From Breviolum minutum Mf 1.05b.01 (taxonomy: Eukaryota; Sar; Dinophyceae; Suessiales; Symbiodiniaceae), in the NCBI GenBank assembly GCA_000507305.1, contig DF239723.1:104745-168744 (forward strand): a DNA stretch of 64,000 bases, written 5' to 3'. Shown here one piece after another: positions 43,749 through 55,191 of this stretch. The position numbers and the translations under genes are program-made. Within the stretch, counting starts at the first letter, position 1, and each line of letters starts with the position of its first letter. Under the pieces are notes generated by a model. The model saw only the letters and a program-made list of their open reading frames with translations, was not told the DNA's origin and ran no database searches.

Positions 43749-44497
43749 TGTCCAAGAAAGTTACAACACACCCCTGGAGCACACCCCAGGCAATCCCCCT
43801 ACCCAACTATGAAAGGAATCCCTTTATAGCCCGTTGGTAAAGGTTTAGGGGTGTGTTCCAAAGGTGTATTAAAACAACCTTAGAATATAGGTTATAGGAT
43901 AAACCCGTGAATAACTGGATCCAGGGCCCACCTTGTTCCACATCAGTCACCATCAACCCCCCCGGAGGATCGCCCGGATCAGACCTTGCTACAGTAACTC
44001 CATTGATCCCACTCGGAGATGGTACAATCAACTTCCTGTTTCGGAAATGCAATAGGAGGATCATCCGAAAGACCAAAAAAATCAACCAAATCCATATGGG
44101 TTAGATAATTTGCCTAGATGGTATGGGTTAGGAAATGAACCATCCAACCCAAATCTAGGCAAATAAAAATCAAGTAATACCATATATTGATGGTATGGGT
44201 TAGATTCAAATGACCCTGAGAATCCAGACCCCTCCGGATCGATCGATGGTCGAAACATCCCCAGGCCCCAGGTCACAAAAAAAAATCAGGGGAAATCCCG
44301 AAATCTTAGGACATATCTGGATCCTTAAGGTCTTATTGCTATTACATGATATTTTCAAATATGTGTGGTATGTTCACCCCTATTTGAGATGAACCCATTT
44401 TGACGAGCATATTTTTCAAATCGGGGATTGGTTCAACCACCAACTAGATCTCAGTCTCTCGGAAAAAAAACTCCGAAATCCATCGAAGTCATCGAGG

Positions 44498-44631
44498 ACT
44501 TGTAATTAAGTGGTTAGGATCACCCCCGTTTATAAGCCATAAAACCGCCATTTGGAAGGGGAACAACCCTACTTCGGGGGACTTACTAACCATGGTTATT
44601 AATCACTTACTAAATGGGATGATCCTCCAAG
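44498..44631. repeat. Hairpin family D copy, left end missing
   Basis: Begins at GGACTTGTAATTAAGTGG beside an inverted family C fragment (about 44345-44447); the right end is intact. Confidence 0.65.
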
Positions 44632-44842
44632 TACCTTACAAGGAAGCAGAAAAACTAGACATAGGGTGTCATGACAAGCATTGGGGCGTCATAGGATAAC
44701 TCATCCCCTTATCCTCTTGCGATGTTTGCCGGGGTGTCAATTTTGCCACCTGTTGGATTGGACCCCAAAAGTGTCAATCGAACGGGAGGGGTTGGTGTTT
44801 CAATAGGAGGGTATGGTAGTTTCCATTTGTCAAAAACTTTAC

Positions 44843-44928
44843 ACCCCCGAAAACTAACATATCCCCTAAAAAACGGAATACATCTGAACCAACCATTGAT
44901 TTTAAGGGGTGTTAGTTTTCCGGGGAGT
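44843..44928. repeat. Hairpin family G copy
   Basis: ACACCCCCGAAAACTAACA to TGTTAGTTTTCCGGGGAGT. Confidence 0.75.
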
Positions 44929-45574
44929 ATGGGGTCCTTTTCAACATCCCCCCACCTCGGCGGATGGATACCCCATGTCTCATGACATCCGCCGGGAGAT
45001 TTTTCCCCCACGTCTCACGTAAACCACGGAAGGATGTCGTCCCGTAGTCCGGAAGTTTTGGTAAATGGTGAAACGGATCAGTGGCTTAAAACTCACCCCA
45101 AATATATACTGTACTCCATTTTAGAAGTAGGTTATACTACCCCGAAAACTAAACTCCTGGATACCCCCAAAAAATCATTGATCGTTTAACTTCCTGGACC
45201 CAACAGGAACAATCCTAGCAAAACACAACCCACAACCCACGAGATCCACGAGAGTTGGTTGGTCTTGGGCTATACCGCCCGCGGAGGTCCTCCACACAGG
45301 ATTCCCTGGGACAGACTTTCGTCTCAGTTTGAGGTCCTGCACCTGAGAGGATTTTCCGGAGGGCGAAGTCCGAACCTCCGATGACCCTCAACCAAACCCC
45401 CGTCTTTTTTAGGGGTTGGCTTTTTCCTCAATTAGATCCCATATGCTAAATGTCTGGAATATTTAGCTATATACATCTACGGTAATTTTAAGCCGTTCAT
45501 GTAGGTAAATCTACCATGCATTCGGCGCATATGAGTTGGAGATGATACTTGTCACATAAACCCTCCAATCAATA

Positions 45575-45660
45575 GCTGTTTCTGGTTCCCTTAATACGTG
45601 GTAGGTAGCATATAATCACCCAATTTTCAATATATAGGTGGTATATAAGTGGTATATTCA
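45575..45660. repeat. Hairpin family L copy, left arm
   Basis: AATAGCTGTTTCTGGTTCCC..AATCACCCAA; inverted relative to the flank of 34745-34885. Confidence 0.7.
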
Positions 45661-45787
45661 CAAACCTTTACTTGGGTTTCATGGGTTAACCAAAAATCAC
45701 CAAACTTCAAAATTTGGCTGGCAACCTGGCACTCCACGTCGAGAGTGACTTTTTTGAATTCCCAATCTATCAATCCTGACCCCTCCT

Positions 45788-45894
45788 ACTGTTGATGGAA
45801 GAAATCCCAAACAACCACCTGACATGTACGAAACCCTGTAAATAATGGGACTTTTAGCATATCAACTGGTGCACGATTTTTATCCATCAACAGT
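45788..45894. repeat. Hairpin family F copy nested in a family K repeat
   Basis: The K arms are TCCTGACCCCTCCT and ACACCAAACCCTCCC..GACATCCTTAAGG. Confidence 0.7.
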
Positions 45895-47005
45895 ATTGAA
45901 ACACCAAACCCTCCCTTTCATGACATTTTTTGGGGGCCTCAAAACATGTGGCAACTTGACATCCTTAAGGATGGTGGTTTTTTGTTTTGAACAATCCTAC
46001 CAAGGTATGCCCTGAGCCGATCGTTAGACAATTTTTAGTATAACCCCTATATAAATGGCCAAAAAGAAAGGGGTAGATCCGATTCTGACTATATTAGCAA
46101 CATACAATATACATATTTGTATTTGGATTATTTTGTTTTGGAAATGGGTTACCCTGCGGAGCCTAAAACCGAGTAAACAGTTAATTCCTGAAAAATGGTG
46201 ACAAGTTGAAGGGGTAAAAAAGACGAAAAAGACACAATTTGGGCGCCGAATTGTTCACCACTTTAGAGAGCCCTAAGGATGTCATGGGATGTCAAGTTGC
46301 TACCTGGATTTGAGGCCCCAAAAAATGTTGTCAAAACGGAGGGTTTGGGGGTTTCAAGGGGTCAGGATCGTCTAGGGAAGGTGATAGCCCTTCAAAAATT
46401 GGAGGCCCCAATATACAGACACAAAAAAACATCTCAACACAAAAAAAAACAATAAACGCTAAAAATTGGAGGCCTTCAAAAAAAAAAACACAAATTGTCG
46501 AACCAATTGCATCAAAACCCTTCTTATGACCACCTCCCTTCTTACCACATGAAGTTGGGTGATTTATTGCGGCTACAGTATCTCACGTGACCTAGAGTTC
46601 CCCCTCCAAGTCGGATGGCGCCCATCAACGGCAAACGAAACCATTCGGGAACTCAAAAGAGCAGTGATCAAAACCCATGCGTGACGTTCCATGGGAAATC
46701 CTGGTTGCTTAATAGAGATCCTTATGGTGGTTTATTAATAATCCCCACATAACCTGCATGTGTTGTATATTCCCCTGCATACCCTAAACACACAAGGTGG
46801 AATCGACTCGGATACTGAAAACAAGGAGAGAGTTTCGCCGAATCCGAAACGGAAGCATCTACCGGAGACTGGAACGAAACCTATCGATTGTTGATCATAC
46901 TTTTCATAATAATATACCAATCTTATGGATACTATGGGCTTTCTAGACATTTGGGGAACCAAATGTCTCATTTCAACTAAGAGAAACAGCCTCCCCCTTC
47001 CTCAC

Positions 47006-47072
47006 TGCTTGAGCATCAGACAGGGTTGCCCTCCACATTCACTACGTTGAGCAATCACGCGGTCACGATTAC
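47006..47072 (-). CDS. TSP1-repeat gene, exon with RDRV..CGGQPC
   Basis: 67 nt, acceptor TTTATCGAG, donor GTGAGG. Encodes NRDRVIAQRSECGGQPCLML: R-x-R-V then G-G-x-P-C. Phase 1 in and phase 2 out, the same as exon 15634-15664 and 60970-61018. Confidence 0.7.
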
Positions 47073-47184
47073 CTCGATAAAAATGATCTAAAAAAGAGAG
47101 GCATAGATCGGATCCATGGGACGATGACGAAAAAATGACCTACATGAAAATCCCAGAAAAATCAACGGTTGGTTTACCATGGGA

Positions 47185-47265
47185 TCCATGTATGCTATGT
47201 TTACCTACAGTTTGTTGATTGTTATGGTGTTCATGTAGGTAAATAGACCAGCAGACATGGATCCG
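47185..47265. repeat. Hairpin family E copy
   Basis: GGATCCATGTATGCTATG to AGCAGACATGGATCC. Confidence 0.7.
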
Positions 47266-47440
47266 TCATGGGTTATAAATGGGGTTATTTATAACTCCAC
47301 TTATAGGGGTTATTTCACCCCAGTTACCCATTTATTTTTGGCCGTTTAGAGGGGTGAATTCACTCGGCTCAAGGCCACCCCCTGGTAGAACTGAGATAGA
47401 TATTTGGGTGATTGGATCACCAGTGAATCTAGCATTCCTA

Positions 47441-47590
47441 CTTGGAGGATCATCCTAGGACTTGTAAGTAGTTAGGAACTTTCATTTATAAGCCATAAAT
47501 TTCGGCCATTTGGAAGGGGAAGAACCCCAGGTTTCCGGGACTTACAAACCATGACTATTAACCGCTTACGAAGTGGGATGATCCTCCAAG
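47441..47590. repeat. Hairpin family D copy
   Basis: CTTGGAGGATCATCCTAGG to GTGGGATGATCCTCCAAG. Confidence 0.75.
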
Positions 47591-47749
47591 CAGGGAACTT
47601 TCACAGTGGTTGGCTCACAGAAAACGCCATCGGAAGCCAGGATTTCTTGCATGAATCAGCCGCTGGGTTTTTAGCCTGGTGGTGTCCCTCAATTTGAGAC
47701 ACAAAAATCACATCTGATGTTGTGTACTTGGAGCCTGTATCCAATGGTA

Positions 47750-47909
47750 CTTGGAGGATCATCCCTAGTAAACATTTAGTAAGTAGTTAGTAACCCCCGT
47801 TTGTAAGCCATGAATGGCCATTTGCAAGGGGAACAACTGGAACAGCCCCAGTTAGGGGACTTACTTACAATAGTTGCTAACTACCTAGTAAATGGGATGA
47901 TCGTCCAAG
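47750..47909. repeat. Hairpin family D copy
   Basis: CTTGGAGGATCATCCCTAG to ATGGGATGATCGTCCAAG, 160 bp from the previous copy. Confidence 0.75.
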
Positions 47910-48028
47910 TACGCTGTTTCTTTTGTTTGAAGTCATGCCGAAAGGAAAACCTGTTCTCTCCTGGTACGATGAGCGGAAGAGAAGTGTGTGCTTTCTTAAC
48001 CAGATCATTTGCCGAAAAACACTTATAG

Positions 48029-48322
48029 TTACATCCTAATGGTTGGATGTTACATCCTAATGGTTGGATTTGTTACATCCTAATGGTTGGATTAGTTACA
48101 TCCTAATGGTTGGATTAGTTACATCCTAATGGTTGGATTTGTTACATCCTAATGGTTGGATTAGTTACATCCTAATGGTTGGATTAGTTACATCCTAATG
48201 GTTGGATGTTACATCCTAATGGTTGGATTAGTTACATCCTAATGGTTGGATTAGTTGCATCCTAATGATTGGATTAGTTACATCCTAATGGTTGGATGTT
48301 ACATCCTAATGGTTGGATGTTG
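48029..48322. repeat. Tandem repeat, 13 units of 21-23 bp
   Basis: Core ACATCCTAATGGTTGGAT separated by GTT, TTGTT or TAGTT; nearly identical units. Confidence 0.95.
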
Positions 48323-48548
48323 GATATTAGGCATCCTTATAGTCCTTACAGGGGGCTGAATATATTCACGTCCTATGTATATCTGTATATATATATATAT
48401 ATATCATGGGCAAATAATTCCCGCGAAAAGCAACCAAATAAACTGATTGCTCATGTGTTTCTTAAGGTCTATACTTGAGCAGTCATCACTCCGACCCGAA
48501 TGACAGTGTCCTTGGAAGACCATTAAGGAGTTTTTTTTCCTACTAAAA

Positions 48549-48652
48549 CTAGTTGGTGGTTGAACCGCCCAGTTGAAAAATATGCTCGTCAAAATGGGTT
48601 CGTCTTCCCCAAATGGGGGTGAAAATAAAACATGTTTGAAATCACCACCTAG
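48549..48652. repeat. Hairpin family C copy
   Basis: CTAGTTGGTGGTTG to AAATCACCACCTAG. Confidence 0.8.
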
Positions 48653-48763
48653 AAAATAATGGTCTTTTCCAAAAAAACCATTGAATGAATGGCCTTTGGA
48701 CCTCAAATGTGTCGTTGTTTCATTTCTCCAGCCCTAAGCCGCAGACACAACTGCGTACATGAC

Positions 48764-48803
48764 CTAAGTGGCAAAGTTTGCTATGGAAGTTATTCCCTGC
48801 GAC
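48764..48803 (-). CDS. TSP1-repeat gene, possible exon VAGNNFHSKLC
   Basis: Acceptor TTGAGCAG, donor GTCATG. Encodes VAGNNFHSKLCHL, comparable with VVRNFSGKL. Phase with neighbours not shown. Confidence 0.35.
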
Positions 48804-49212
48804 CTGCTCAACAAAAAATGGCTCTGGTAGATACCGTTTTGGTTGCTGATCTTAAAACAAATACCTTGAATCTACCACCCAACCCATTAACAGTCACCAT
48901 TAGGATTATTACATGTTTTGTAGGGAATCCCTATAAACCCTTGTTTGCCACTGCTACTAGGTAGATCCAACAATTGATATGTTTTCCTCTCAAAAAAAAT
49001 ACTCCCCTGAAGCTTAACATTGCCCATGAAAAGTTACCTTCCCGCAAATAGAGTGGTCTTCCAACCATGTATTTTTTAGGGGCTACGTTAAAATTCAGAT
49101 GTACCTGATCAAAAGATCCGCAGGCAAAACTGCACCCCCCAACGGAGATCAACCAACCACTCGTATCGATCAATTCGATGGAGGTTGGTTGAGCCACGAA
49201 AAAAATCATCCT

Positions 49213-49421
49213 ACTGGTTGGTTAATAGGGATCCTTACAATGGCTTATTATATTCCTAACATACTCTTCCTTCCATGATCTTGGAAGTGGAAAATGCGGC
49301 CCTGGAAGATGATTTTAGTTTCCAATGGGGCCATTTTCCACTTCTATGATTGTTGGAAAAAGAGTAACTAGGTATAATAATCCCCTATATACCCTAAACA
49401 ACCAGGGATCTTTTTCATTGC
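49213..49421. repeat. Family H repeat copy with a nested hairpin
   Basis: The H arms GGTTGGTTAATAGGGATCC and CCCTAAACAACCAGGG are split by an insert (about 49260-49365) with arms TACTCTTCCTTCCATGATC / TTCTATGATTGTTGG. Confidence 0.6.
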
Positions 49422-50011
49422 TCAAATCGACAAAATGTTCAAACTTCACAACCCTGGCAGAGTTTGTCCTTAATCAGGGGCGATGAAAATATTACCAACC
49501 CAAACAATGCGGTATTTTTCGGGTGGAAATTCCCTAAAATGTACCATAATAAGTTGCTGCTTGTTTGATCCCCCCAAATCCGTCAGATTGTTGCGTAATC
49601 CCTGTGTGAATTGAAATCTGACCATTCTAAGTAAAATCAGCACGTTTATCTGGGCAAATTGTGCTATAATTGCTAACCCTGAATTGGTTGGGCATTTTAG
49701 GAAAAGATTCCCTTGCCCTCCCCAAACCTAGCAGCTCGCCCCTGAACAGTTACCTTCCCAAAAGAAAGGATCGTCTGCCAAGCCCTATTTTTCATTAAAC
49801 CTTGGGGGTTATATACTAAATCACCACCATTTGGTGCAATTCCCAAGCGTTGGCGAATGGTTGCTGTGAAATTTGTCCAAAGGTGGCACATATAAAAATG
49901 GACAATTGCCATGACAAGCAATGCCTGGATTTACCACAATTTTCCAATTATCATCCAAGTTTGAAGATCGACACTCAGACTCTTCGCAAAAAAAATGATG
50001 TATGGAATATA

Positions 50012-50128
50012 TACCCGTCCCTGAAACTAACAGCAAGTTCGCACCTGAAAAATGGATGGTTGGAATACTGGTTCCGTCTTTGGGGCCCGGCCTATTTTCA
50101 GGTGCGAACTAGTAGTTTCAGGGAGTGT
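50012..50128. repeat. Hairpin family G copy
   Basis: CCCTGAAACTAACAGCAAG to CTAGTAGTTTCAGGGAG, core with GGATGGTTGGAATACTGG. Confidence 0.75.
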
Positions 50129-50288
50129 AATATGTACCTACATGGAAACCATAGTCGTAAGCCGCAAGCTGCTTAATGTATAGGTAAACATACCATATAT
50201 TCGGAGCATATGGATTTTCTTCGGGTTGTTTTGGGAACCAAAATAAAATCCATCTGTGAGTTCCATAAATGCAGATCCCAGTAGCGGC

Positions 50289-50341
50289 TCTGACCACTCA
50301 TTCCAAGCACCAAAGAGGCAATGTCGTGGATAGCATCCTTC
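50289..50341 (-). CDS. TSP1-repeat gene, exon with CLFGAWNEWSE
   Basis: 53 nt, acceptor GGACCGAG, GC donor (GCCGCT). Encodes EGCYPRHCLFGAWNEWS plus GA for Glu: end Cys of one TSR and C-x3-G-x-W-x2-W-S of the next. Phase 0 in, phase 2 out. Confidence 0.7.
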
Positions 50342-50901
50342 CTCGGTCCAACATGAGAAATCTAAAGCTACAAACAGCCGGTACGCCCAGGATTGATCGT
50401 TGTAAATGGCGTGAAGTTATAACCCTTATACACCATGGCCGAAAATAAATGGGCAACTGGGGTGAAAAACGCAAACCCTACTTTTCAATGGATTTGAGTA
50501 AAGCTACAATCCGGTTCAGTCTACATGATTTCTTGGGTTGACCGGAAGGTTTTTTGGTGGGATTGTTTGAAATTGACCAGCTAATTACTTGCACATCAAA
50601 AACTGGAATGGAGTGCTTCGACCAGGTCTATTTGACCAACCTTCAAAAAAATCCTTTCTGACAGTTCATGAAATCCTGATGATTCAGCTTCTATCCGGAT
50701 TTCATGGCTCATGGAAGTAATCCCGGCATATATATGGTTCCGTGTCCCGTGTTGCCACCCCCCCCCGCCATGGTATGGGTAGGAGGTATAGGGGGAGGGC
50801 AGGCCCCTTGCACTCTGATTCTATGTAGAGGGTGCCCATGTCGCAGTTTTCCCTCTTTTGACCTTTATTTTCTCTTCTGCAATCTTCGTGGTAGCAAGAG
50901 A

Positions 50902-51240
50902 TCATAGTGAAACCAAGGACTTCTGCACATACGCTGCTGCTTTTGCTGTCAAAGTGTGGTCGATACAAAACCAAGCTTGGTAGTTGGTCCGGCTGGTGCA
51001 AGTCACTACCCTGGCTTTGAGGTCGATCAAACTCTGGATGCTGCCGTTCCAAGTGTCGAGATCCAAAAAGACCAAACTTCCAATCAGAGGTCGGATGAAC
51101 ACATGTGTTTGGTTCAAGGACAGCCACTGCAGCAATGCATCGATCAAGGCCTGTCGACCGACGATCTGCCTGTTCACCCGACAATGCTTCTTGTCTTGAG
51201 ACAAGCAGGTGACATGAAACGCAAGTGCTTCCGAAAACAC
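50902..51240 (-). CDS. RepB-like (archaeo-eukaryotic) primase fragment
   Basis: 112 codons, not recognisably TSR. Residues 46-62 read HVFIRPLIGSLVFLDLD and 82-90 TSRTNYQAW. That resembles RepB-type primases, where an h-x-R-P strand leads to a D-x-D metal site (LDLD, 59-62) and a T-S-P-G-N-Y-Q-A-W strand follows. These proteins prime replication of plasmids, phages and mobile elements. The N-terminal zinc or later His motifs are not visible, so it is a fragment or one exon. An AG (TTGATTTGTAG) sits at its 5' side and a GT near 50910. It lies on the same strand inside a TSR-gene intron, so it may be an old mobile-element insertion. Assignment is from memory of the family and needs a profile search. 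Confidence 0.55.
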   Translation of the reverse strand: MFSEALAFHVTCLSQDKKHCRVNRQIVGRQALIDALLQWLSLNQTHVFIRPLIGSLVFLDLDTWNGSIQSLIDLKARVVTCTSRTNYQAWFCIDHTLTAKAAAYVQKSLVSL

Positions 51241-51830
51241 TACAAATCAACCAGAAAACATCAGAAACCGCTGTGCCAGAGCCATAAAGGTGTGGTCTAC
51301 TGTAGAAACCAAACCCACATACAAAGGAGAAACCTAAGAAAGTCAGCAGCATCAGAAACAAGCAGAGCCCCACACCACAGCCCCACAAGCACAGAGGGGG
51401 GGGGGACCATGACCCATCCACAGGGGGGGGGGGGTTGGGCGACGCTGCACCATATATACCTCGAGCCCCATGAAGGTCATCCCCCGAAAACAAGGCCTTT
51501 TCCAACCAAAACAAGGGTCATTTGCACATGTATCGGGTATCAAAATCCACGGTGACCGTCAAGGTTTTGAGCCAACAAATTAATGATCCCCTAAACTGAA
51601 TTTACCAGGAAGCAACACGCTGCGCCTGTAAAAATGGATCATTTTCTTCAAGTTTCGGGGGTAGAAAAATCCAAAAGAATGTTTGAAACCACGCTTTTTA
51701 ATATCAGCCTCCCACTGGTTCTTGAGGACCTAGCAAGTCACCCAGGATCCAATCGCTCGATCAGGGCGATCGTGCACGTTTTATTATTTGGGATCCCCAG
51801 TCGGTTAAACATGGGGATCATGTCATCCTG

Positions 51831-51959
51831 CTTGGAGGATCATCCCAAGACTTGTAAGTGGTTAGGATCACCCCCATTTACTAGCCATGAAACTGCCATT
51901 TGGAAGGGGAACGGGGACTTACCATGGTTAATACCCACTTATGAGTCCTGGGATGATTC
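51831..51959. repeat. Hairpin family D copy, right end eroded
   Basis: CTTGGAGGATCATCCCAAG; core shortened. Confidence 0.65.
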
Positions 51960-52298
51960 TGAGAATTTTCATGGGAATGGGATTCCCATTTTTTCGGGGC
52001 AACAAAACAAACTTCCCATATTAGAGGGAATATGATCCTACATTCACAAAAAACACTCAAAAGATCCAGGTTTTTGGTAAACTGCTCAATTGTTGGGTAT
52101 ACATTGGATCTACCCCCTGGGCCCCAGGATGCAATCGTCACATTACATTTTTAGGATTCAGAATCCCGAACTAAGCCTTTATTTATCTTTATTTGCCCCT
52201 GTTACTGGGTGTTGGGGGGGGGAAGATCCAAGGTGTACACTATAAAAACACACACAACGACCGTTGCCACCTCACCTTTTTTGACACTCCAAAAATAC

Positions 52299-52335
52299 CT
52301 GGGCATCCCATGCGTCGCAGTCTACTGAGTCGCAC
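52299..52335 (-). CDS. TSP1-repeat gene, exon with CDSVDCDAW
   Basis: 37 nt, acceptor GTTGCCAAG, donor GTATTT. Encodes CDSVDCDAWDAQ, the V-D-C-x2-W opening of a TSR. Neighbouring exons were not identified with confidence. Confidence 0.5.
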
Positions 52336-52369
52336 CTTGGCAACAGGTCCAAAGAAGATGCCTTTTCTA

Positions 52370-52619
52370 CTTGGATGTCCCGGAGGACGGGTTGGTTGGG
52401 ATCAAAGGTTAGTACCCATAGGATCCATGGGACCATTGTATATTTTCCTACATGAATGGTTGAATTTTATGGTAAATGTAGGTAAATATACCGTACATGG
52501 ATCCTATGGGGTATATCAGTGAGATATCTATCACCTACTTAGAAATGACGTCAAGTTTTTTGGGGTGACATACCCACTGATCCGTTCATCGTTGATCCTA
52601 ACCAACCCGTCCCGGGACC
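52370..52619. repeat. Family A copy interrupted by a family E element
   Basis: A arms CTTGGATGTCCCGGAGGACG and CGTCCCGGGACC. The E insert lies at about 52427-52506. Confidence 0.75.
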
Positions 52620-54096
52620 ACCATGCCAATGCTGGAAGGGTTACATGATGTGACTCTGTTCAACCATAAGGCCCTAATCTTCCAAATATCTTCTGAGTAG
52701 GTCCTGACAGGATGGGCTGCCTTTCCAGGGAATTTAAGGGGAAGGGGTTTGTACAACATGGGCCCCTACTAGTTATGGGGCGGGTTTTTGTCATCTTCCC
52801 TTAAACTCACTGAACCCACGCCACTGCAGAAAATGATGGCAAAAAATCATTCATCTTCATGAGGGTACACCCCCAATGCCACATTTCCCCAAAAAAAATA
52901 AGGCCTTATTAAAGGATTCTTAACCACCATCATCCCTTCAAAAAGCCGGCCTTATGTTTTTGGTGGTGGCATTGTGGAGGTACCCAAGATTTGCCATTCA
53001 CTAGAAACATGTAGGTAGTAAGGAATCCTTATCAACCTAGGCCACACTTGGGTTCCCCTGCTAAAGGTTTAACTCTTAGTATGTTAGATTTAGAACCCCA
53101 AACTCAAAGGGGAGTGTAAAGCGACTAAGGTGTGCCAAGACAAATTTATTTGCTGCTGTTGCTGGGTGCGGGTAGATCCAACTAAGAACCACACACCGTG
53201 CCTGGCATTCCTCGGCCGCCCAACTCCACTGTCTTCGTTTGCTCGCCCGAGCACACCATGTCGCTGGTGCCCGCCTTGTGAGTCGAAACAAGGCGTACCA
53301 CCGTAACGCGCTGTGAAACTATGAATTTCTGGGCAAAATGTCCGTATAATTCCTAAACCTGTATTCTATAAGGGGATTTTGAGGGGAAGACTCTGGGATG
53401 ACCAACCGGCGGGTTTGAAAAGGTCGCAACAATTTGGCCCATACATAAAAGATAACCTGGAAGTCGAAGTCGACTCTTTTTTTGAATGGCTTTTTTCCGT
53501 AAAGACTGTTGTTTTAGAAAGGGTTTATATACTATCAAAAAATCTCGGGAAATGCCATTTTTATGGTCTTTGACTTCCAGGGTATCTATTTGAGCAACGT
53601 TCAAAACCCTTGTGCCATCCCTTGATATATTTGGTTTATAGGGATCCTTTTAAACGCTTATCATATATAATCCCTAAATAACCAGGTAGTATTTCATCCC
53701 CTAAATACACAGCAAATATTCACAATTTTGGTCACTGCTCACTTTGATAGGATACCTGGATTGAAGGTATGTAGGTAAAATAAATTCGTCCATTGACTCA
53801 CTTGTTGGGTAACAAAGCTTCTGCTTTATCTCAGTTCAATATGTGTGTTTTAAATAGATGTTCTAATCTTTCCGGAGTATTAGGTTCAATAGAGGGAACA
53901 AAAAAACAACACTCATCAATTTCATCTCGCCTGATCCTTCTTCCCAACAAACTCAATTCTGGAATTGGGGATTTCCACGCAAAACAAAAACACATCTCAA
54001 ATCCTGGAAGCTCAAAAAGGGCTTCCAATGTCGCATCTGGAAGATTTTGTTCATGGCACATTGACCAAAAAAAATGCCTGAAATGTTAGATTGGTT

Positions 54097-54207
54097 ACAC
54101 CCCCGAAATTCAACATGGAACCTGGAAATGATGGTTTCCAATAGGAATCTCCTTTTCCATGGGTCCACCATTTTCAGGTTCCAGCCGTCTGTTTTGGAGG
54201 GTGGTTA
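54097..54207. repeat. Hairpin family G copy
   Basis: CACCCCCGAAATTCAACATGG to CTGTTTTGGAGGGTGG. Confidence 0.7.
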
Positions 54208-54332
54208 CTAAATATAGCATGTAAGCTCTGGAAAATTCCAGGTTTCTCTTGGTGATTTCCCATGGAGATTTTCATGGGCCAAACTCATCGAAGGTCCCCC
54301 GCGAGGTCCCATGTCTCGGTCCCCGGACAAAC

Positions 54333-54444
54333 AAATAGTTGCCACCCAAGGTTTCGTTGTAGTCCTTGATTTGACCGTGCGGAGAGTTGATCCCTCCCAG
54401 CTGCTAGGAGCGGAGGGATCAACACATGACGGACAACCACGAGG
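54333..54444 (-). CDS. TSP1-repeat gene, possible exon CPSCVD..KSRTTTKP
   Basis: Open frame with CPSCVDPSAPSSWEG then TVKSRTTTKPWVATI and a GT donor that would leave T for Cys. It has TSR-like Cys, Trp and Arg order but loose spacing. GC-richer than its surroundings. Confidence 0.35.
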
Positions 54445-54773
54445 GTTTTTTTCAAAAAATCACGAATCCCTGGTTGTGTTTGATTGTCTGGGGGAACTTC
54501 CAAGGTGTATATATTGTAGATAACATGTAAATGCATATCATAATATAATCATATATTATATATACGTATACCCTGGAAGTCATTGCCACCATTAAAAACA
54601 TGGTGGTTCCTCCTTTTGGAAGATGATTTTTACCCCTGCTAAAATCATGGTGAAACTCGGAAACCAACCGGACTAAAAAATGGTGGTTGGACGGACTTCC
54701 AGGGGGAATCCTCAAGTGCATAAAACTGCTGTTTTGCAGATGTGTTCTTTTCAGATGCATTTAATATACCCTA

Positions 54774-54892
54774 CTTGGATGTCCATGGAAGTTAGCACCT
54801 AGTTAGTAAGTTGGTTTATAACCTACTTATGGGACTTATAACCTACTTAAATAGGGGTTATAACCCAGTTACTAAGTACCATGGACATCCGA
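54774..54892. repeat. Hairpin family A copy
   Basis: CTTGGATGTCCATGGAAG to TACCATGGACATCCGAG. Confidence 0.8.
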
Positions 54893-55089
54893 GTAAGAAA
54901 GTCAAGCTGACTATTAAAAATGGCAGTCACCATTTTTTGCGATGATTCGGTCATTCCCTACGGAAAACAAAAACACACCGTCTTTGGTGAAATGTTTGAT
55001 TGTCTGGGGGGACTTCCAAGGTGTTTTGTAAAATAGAAGATAACATTTAGATGCATATATAATCATAATATAATCATATATATCATATA

Positions 55090-55191
55090 CTAGTTGATGG
55101 TTTCAACCCCTTTGAAACATATTACATAGTCAAATTGGATCAGTTCCCCAAATAGGGATGAACATAAAAAATGTTTAAAACCACCAGCTAG
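55090..55191. repeat. Hairpin family C copy
   Basis: CTAGTTGATGGTTTC to AAACCACCAGCTAG. Confidence 0.75.

Noticed and set aside
50956..51555. 199-codon plus-strand and 270-codon minus-strand frames
   Set aside because: They overlap the RepB-like frame, are rich in low-complexity G/C runs and show no family motifs; treated as shadows.
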